In this document: piece after piece, positions 61,834 through 64,000 of the stretch
Position numbering within the stretch: position 1 is the stretch's first letter
Layout of the letters: every line of letters starts with the position of its first letter
Assembly: GCF_003367475.1 (NCBI RefSeq)
Contig: NZ_QRHA01000007.1
Span: 186,001-250,000, forward strand
Reading direction: 5' to 3'
Source of the DNA: Alteromonas aestuariivivens
GTDB lineage: Bacteria > Pseudomonadota > Gammaproteobacteria > Enterobacterales > Alteromonadaceae
DNA length: 64,000 nucleotides
The notes under the pieces: model-generated
Told to the model about the DNA's origin: nothing
Seen by the model: only the letters and a program-made list of their open reading frames with translations
Database searches by the model: none
Program-made: the position numbers and the translations under genes

Positions 61834-64000
61834 ATGGCCGGCTTAAAACGTATAATACTGATCGATACCCATTTACCCGGGGTAGTGGAACTGAAACTCG
61901 ATGGCCACACCAACATCTGTGGCACTAACGCCTCGGGGAAAACCACCCTTCAGCGCTTGATCCCGGTTTTCTACGGTGAATATCCCAGTCGCGTTGTGCC
62001 GGCAACCCGTGACAGCTTTGAGCGCTGGTATCTGCCCCGCACTTCCAGTTTTATCATTTATGAATACACCCGCGCCGAAGGGGATCTGTGTCAGGCAGTT
62101 CTGAGTTCCAACGGCACCGGTGTGAATTACCGTTTTATTGGCAAGCCGTTTGATATTGACGACTATCTGTTTAGGCAGAAAAACGGTAAACACAGCAGTA
62201 TAGGCAGTGCTGAATTGGCGCGCGCCATGAAGCGTAATAATGTGTTGGTAACCAGCCTGCTGAATACTAAAGATTTCCGCGCGATTCTGCAAAACGATCA
62301 CGGTGTTCTGAACCAGAGCAGCAACGCCAGGGAACTGCTCGGTTACGCCAAAATATTCAGTTTGTGCCAACCCAATCTGCACGTTCGGCATATTGAAAAA
62401 CTGGCCAAGGCCGTGCACTCCAAAGAAGGCAAGATGGAAACCATCAAGGCCATGATTGCTGCCATTCTGGAGGAAGATGGTGTGCAGCCACCGACGTCCA
62501 ATCTTAGCCGGAACCGGGTAGATGACTGGTTAAAAGAGTGTCAGCTGATCAAGCAATTCGACAAAATACGCCCCGAGTTTGCCAAACTGGAGCAGGCCGA
62601 TATGGCGTTGAATACTGCCGAGTCGCAGCTCAGTGGTGTGAAGCAATACTTTGAGCTGGATAAGACCCATCTGGCCGCCCGGGTTGAAAGTACCAAAAAC
62701 GCGCTGGATGAAAATCAGTTTCAGCGCAAACACAACGACAGCCAGTGGTCGGAAAGCCGTGATGGGCTGAACCAGGTGGTGTCGTCGTGCCGTGCGGATG
62801 TGGAAAAGTACACCAGTGAACTGGATGCGGTGGAGGACGAGTTTCAGGCCTGGCAGGAGCAGAACATTGAGCAGCTCAAAGAAGACGTGGCCAACCTGCC
62901 ACAATGGCAAAATGAACTTGAACTGGTGTCCAGTCGCTACGCGCTGTTAACCGAAAAGCACCAGGACATTGAATCAGCTTACAACCGCCGTGTGGCGGAA
63001 TTGGGTGATAAACTCAGCCTGACTCTGGAGCAGCTCTCTGCCGCACGTCAGGAAGCCGCCGACAAACGCAGTGAGCAGCAGCAAAAAGAGCGCGACGCGC
63101 TGCAACGGATCCGCGACGATTATTCCTCTCAGATGCAGCAGTTAAATCAGCAGCATCAGGAGCAACTTAGTAGCCTTAAAGTCGCCGAAGCCGAATTCAA
63201 AGCGGCGCTAAACAACGCTGGCTACAATGAATTCGAACAGTCACAGCTTGAACTGCTGGATGCTGCCATCAAAGAGGCGAGCATCAACGAAGATGCCGCG
63301 CGCAGCGAATATCGCCAGGCACAGCAGGCGCACCAGAAGGTTCTGCACCAGCGCAACGACGCTTCACAAAATCTTGACAAGGCTCGTCTGGCGTTTCAGC
63401 GAGAAGAGAAAAACGTCGAAAAAATCCGCGCTTTGCTTTACCCCGGTGAAGGCTCTTTGCTCGAGTTTCTGCGAGGCAATCTTGATAACTGGGAACAGTC
63501 GCTGGGGAAGGTTATCCGCCCTGAACTGCTTGAGCGCTGCGATCTGGCGCCTAAACTGGCCGGTGATAAGGCCGGATTGCTGGGGGTGGAACTGGCGCTG
63601 GAGGCCTTGGACACCCCAGAGTATGCGCAGACCGAACAGGCCCTGAAACAACAGTTGGCAGACGCAGAAGGCCAGCAGCAGAAAGCGCTGGAATTGCAAA
63701 ATGAATGTGAAGCAGCACTGGCCAAAGCGAATGAAGAAGTGCGCAACGCCGAACTGGCCATGACCCAGAAAGACAACAGCGTGCGTAGCGCAGAATCTAC
63801 CCGCAAACGCGCTCAGCAGGACAGGGATGCAGTTCTGAGTGAATATCAGCAGGCTTTGTCGGCGCGTAAGCAAAAAGCCAAGAGCAAACTGGAAGCCAAC
63901 GGGCAGGCACAAAAGCAGCGTCTGGCCCAGTATGAACTGGCCCGTGACGAACTCAGGGATCAGCAGCGCGAAGCGGAAACCGAACACCGTTTTCACTGGC
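61834..64000 (+). CDS. Large SMC-like P-loop ATPase, DUF3584-like (3' end beyond window)
   Basis: It starts at ATG 61834 with CAGGA upstream and is open for 722 codons to the window edge, so it is partial. The N-terminal head has the P-loop GTNASGKTT near residue 33, as in RecN/SMC/MukB-type heads. From about residue 245 on, long Gln/Glu/Ala/Leu-rich coiled coils dominate, broken near 540-590 by a more globular segment (LLYPGEGSLLEFLRGNL). Size and layout fit DUF3584 proteins of about 1200 residues. A DNA-related role is suspected from the SMC-like plan only. Whether a Walker B and signature follow cannot be seen here. Confidence 0.8.
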   Translation, partial: MAGLKRIILIDTHLPGVVELKLDGHTNICGTNASGKTTLQRLIPVFYGEYPSRVVPATRDSFERWYLPRTSSFIIYEYTRAEGDLCQAVLSSNGTGVNYRFIGKPFDIDDYLFRQKNGKHSSIGSAELARAMKRNNVLVTSLLNTKDFRAILQNDHGVLNQSSNARELLGYAKIFSLCQPNLHVRHIEKLAKAVHSKEGKMETIKAMIAAILEEDGVQPPTSNLSRNRVDDWLKECQLIKQFDKIRPEFAKLEQADMALNTAESQLSGVKQYFELDKTHLAARVESTKNALDENQFQRKHNDSQWSESRDGLNQVVSSCRADVEKYTSELDAVEDEFQAWQEQNIEQLKEDVANLPQWQNELELVSSRYALLTEKHQDIESAYNRRVAELGDKLSLTLEQLSAARQEAADKRSEQQQKERDALQRIRDDYSSQMQQLNQQHQEQLSSLKVAEAEFKAALNNAGYNEFEQSQLELLDAAIKEASINEDAARSEYRQAQQAHQKVLHQRNDASQNLDKARLAFQREEKNVEKIRALLYPGEGSLLEFLRGNLDNWEQSLGKVIRPELLERCDLAPKLAGDKAGLLGVELALEALDTPEYAQTEQALKQQLADAEGQQQKALELQNECEAALAKANEEVRNAELAMTQKDNSVRSAESTRKRAQQDRDAVLSEYQQALSARKQKAKSKLEANGQAQKQRLAQYELARDELRDQQREAETEHRFHW

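Noticed and set aside
1..64000. CRISPR arrays, rRNA operons, prophage or insertion sequences
   Set aside because: No regularly spaced repeats, rRNA segments, transposases or phage structural genes were seen on either strand.

Overview
The window is chromosomal DNA of a marine-type gammaproteobacterium, most likely from the Alteromonadales. This is inferred from gene content: rnfABCDGE followed by nth, fadI-fadJ behind a FadR-like operator, sixA, a DUF3379/ECF sigma pair, a long propeller-GGDEF-EAL sensor, and Dam-style GATC clustering. No rRNA, phage or CRISPR array was seen. Most of the window is housekeeping DNA. The clear exception is a small AT-rich insert at 1.7-4.3 kb.

Layout. 0-1.7 kb (minus): glpQ and gloA, then a truncated second copy of the 3' end of nth. 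1.7-4.3 kb: a 2.5 kb insert with a membrane-anchored AraC-type regulator and a secreted S41 peptidase, bounded by 233-bp direct repeats of the nth 3' end. 4.3-10.6 kb (minus): rnfABCDGE-nth, an ion-pumping electron-transfer complex with endonuclease III downstream. 10.8-11.0 kb: two identical tRNA-Asn genes behind a strong promoter. 11.0-12.1 kb: a gene-free stretch with an inverted pair of DnaA boxes and seven GATC sites in 173 bp, resembling oriC. Flanking genes on both sides are transcribed away from it. 12.1-15.5 kb (plus): a MATE efflux gene overlapping uvrB.

15.7-26.6 kb: a LysR regulator, queC and divergent queE (queuosine precursor synthesis), a periplasmic binding-like protein, asnB, an M28 lipoprotein peptidase, a DUF3025 protein, a Yip1-like membrane protein and a NatAB-type ABC exporter. 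26.9-32.3 kb (minus): a sulfate assimilation operon in the unusual order cysD-cysC-cysQ-cysN-SLC13 permease. 32.6-37.4 kb: putP, an ECF sigma factor with its DUF3379 partner, and a DUF885 lipoprotein. 37.5-44.5 kb (minus): a complete MoxR-DUF58-DUF4381-BatA-BatB/C-BatD cluster.

44.9-48.4 kb (plus): fadI-fadJ for beta-oxidation. 48.5-49.1 kb: a small membrane protein, a bidirectional terminator, and a 54-codon gene of unknown role. 49.1-56.5 kb (minus): a 1506-residue propeller-PAS-GGDEF-EAL protein and an M16 peptidase broken by a frameshift. 56.8-61.5 kb: sixA, a small helical protein, a CorC/HlyC-type membrane protein, ypjD and ffh. From 61.8 kb to the end runs the first part of a large SMC-like P-loop ATPase (DUF3584-like), cut by the window edge.

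Best candidates for something new: the nth-flanked insert, the oriC-like region, and the 54-codon gene with a possible sigma-54-type promoter.
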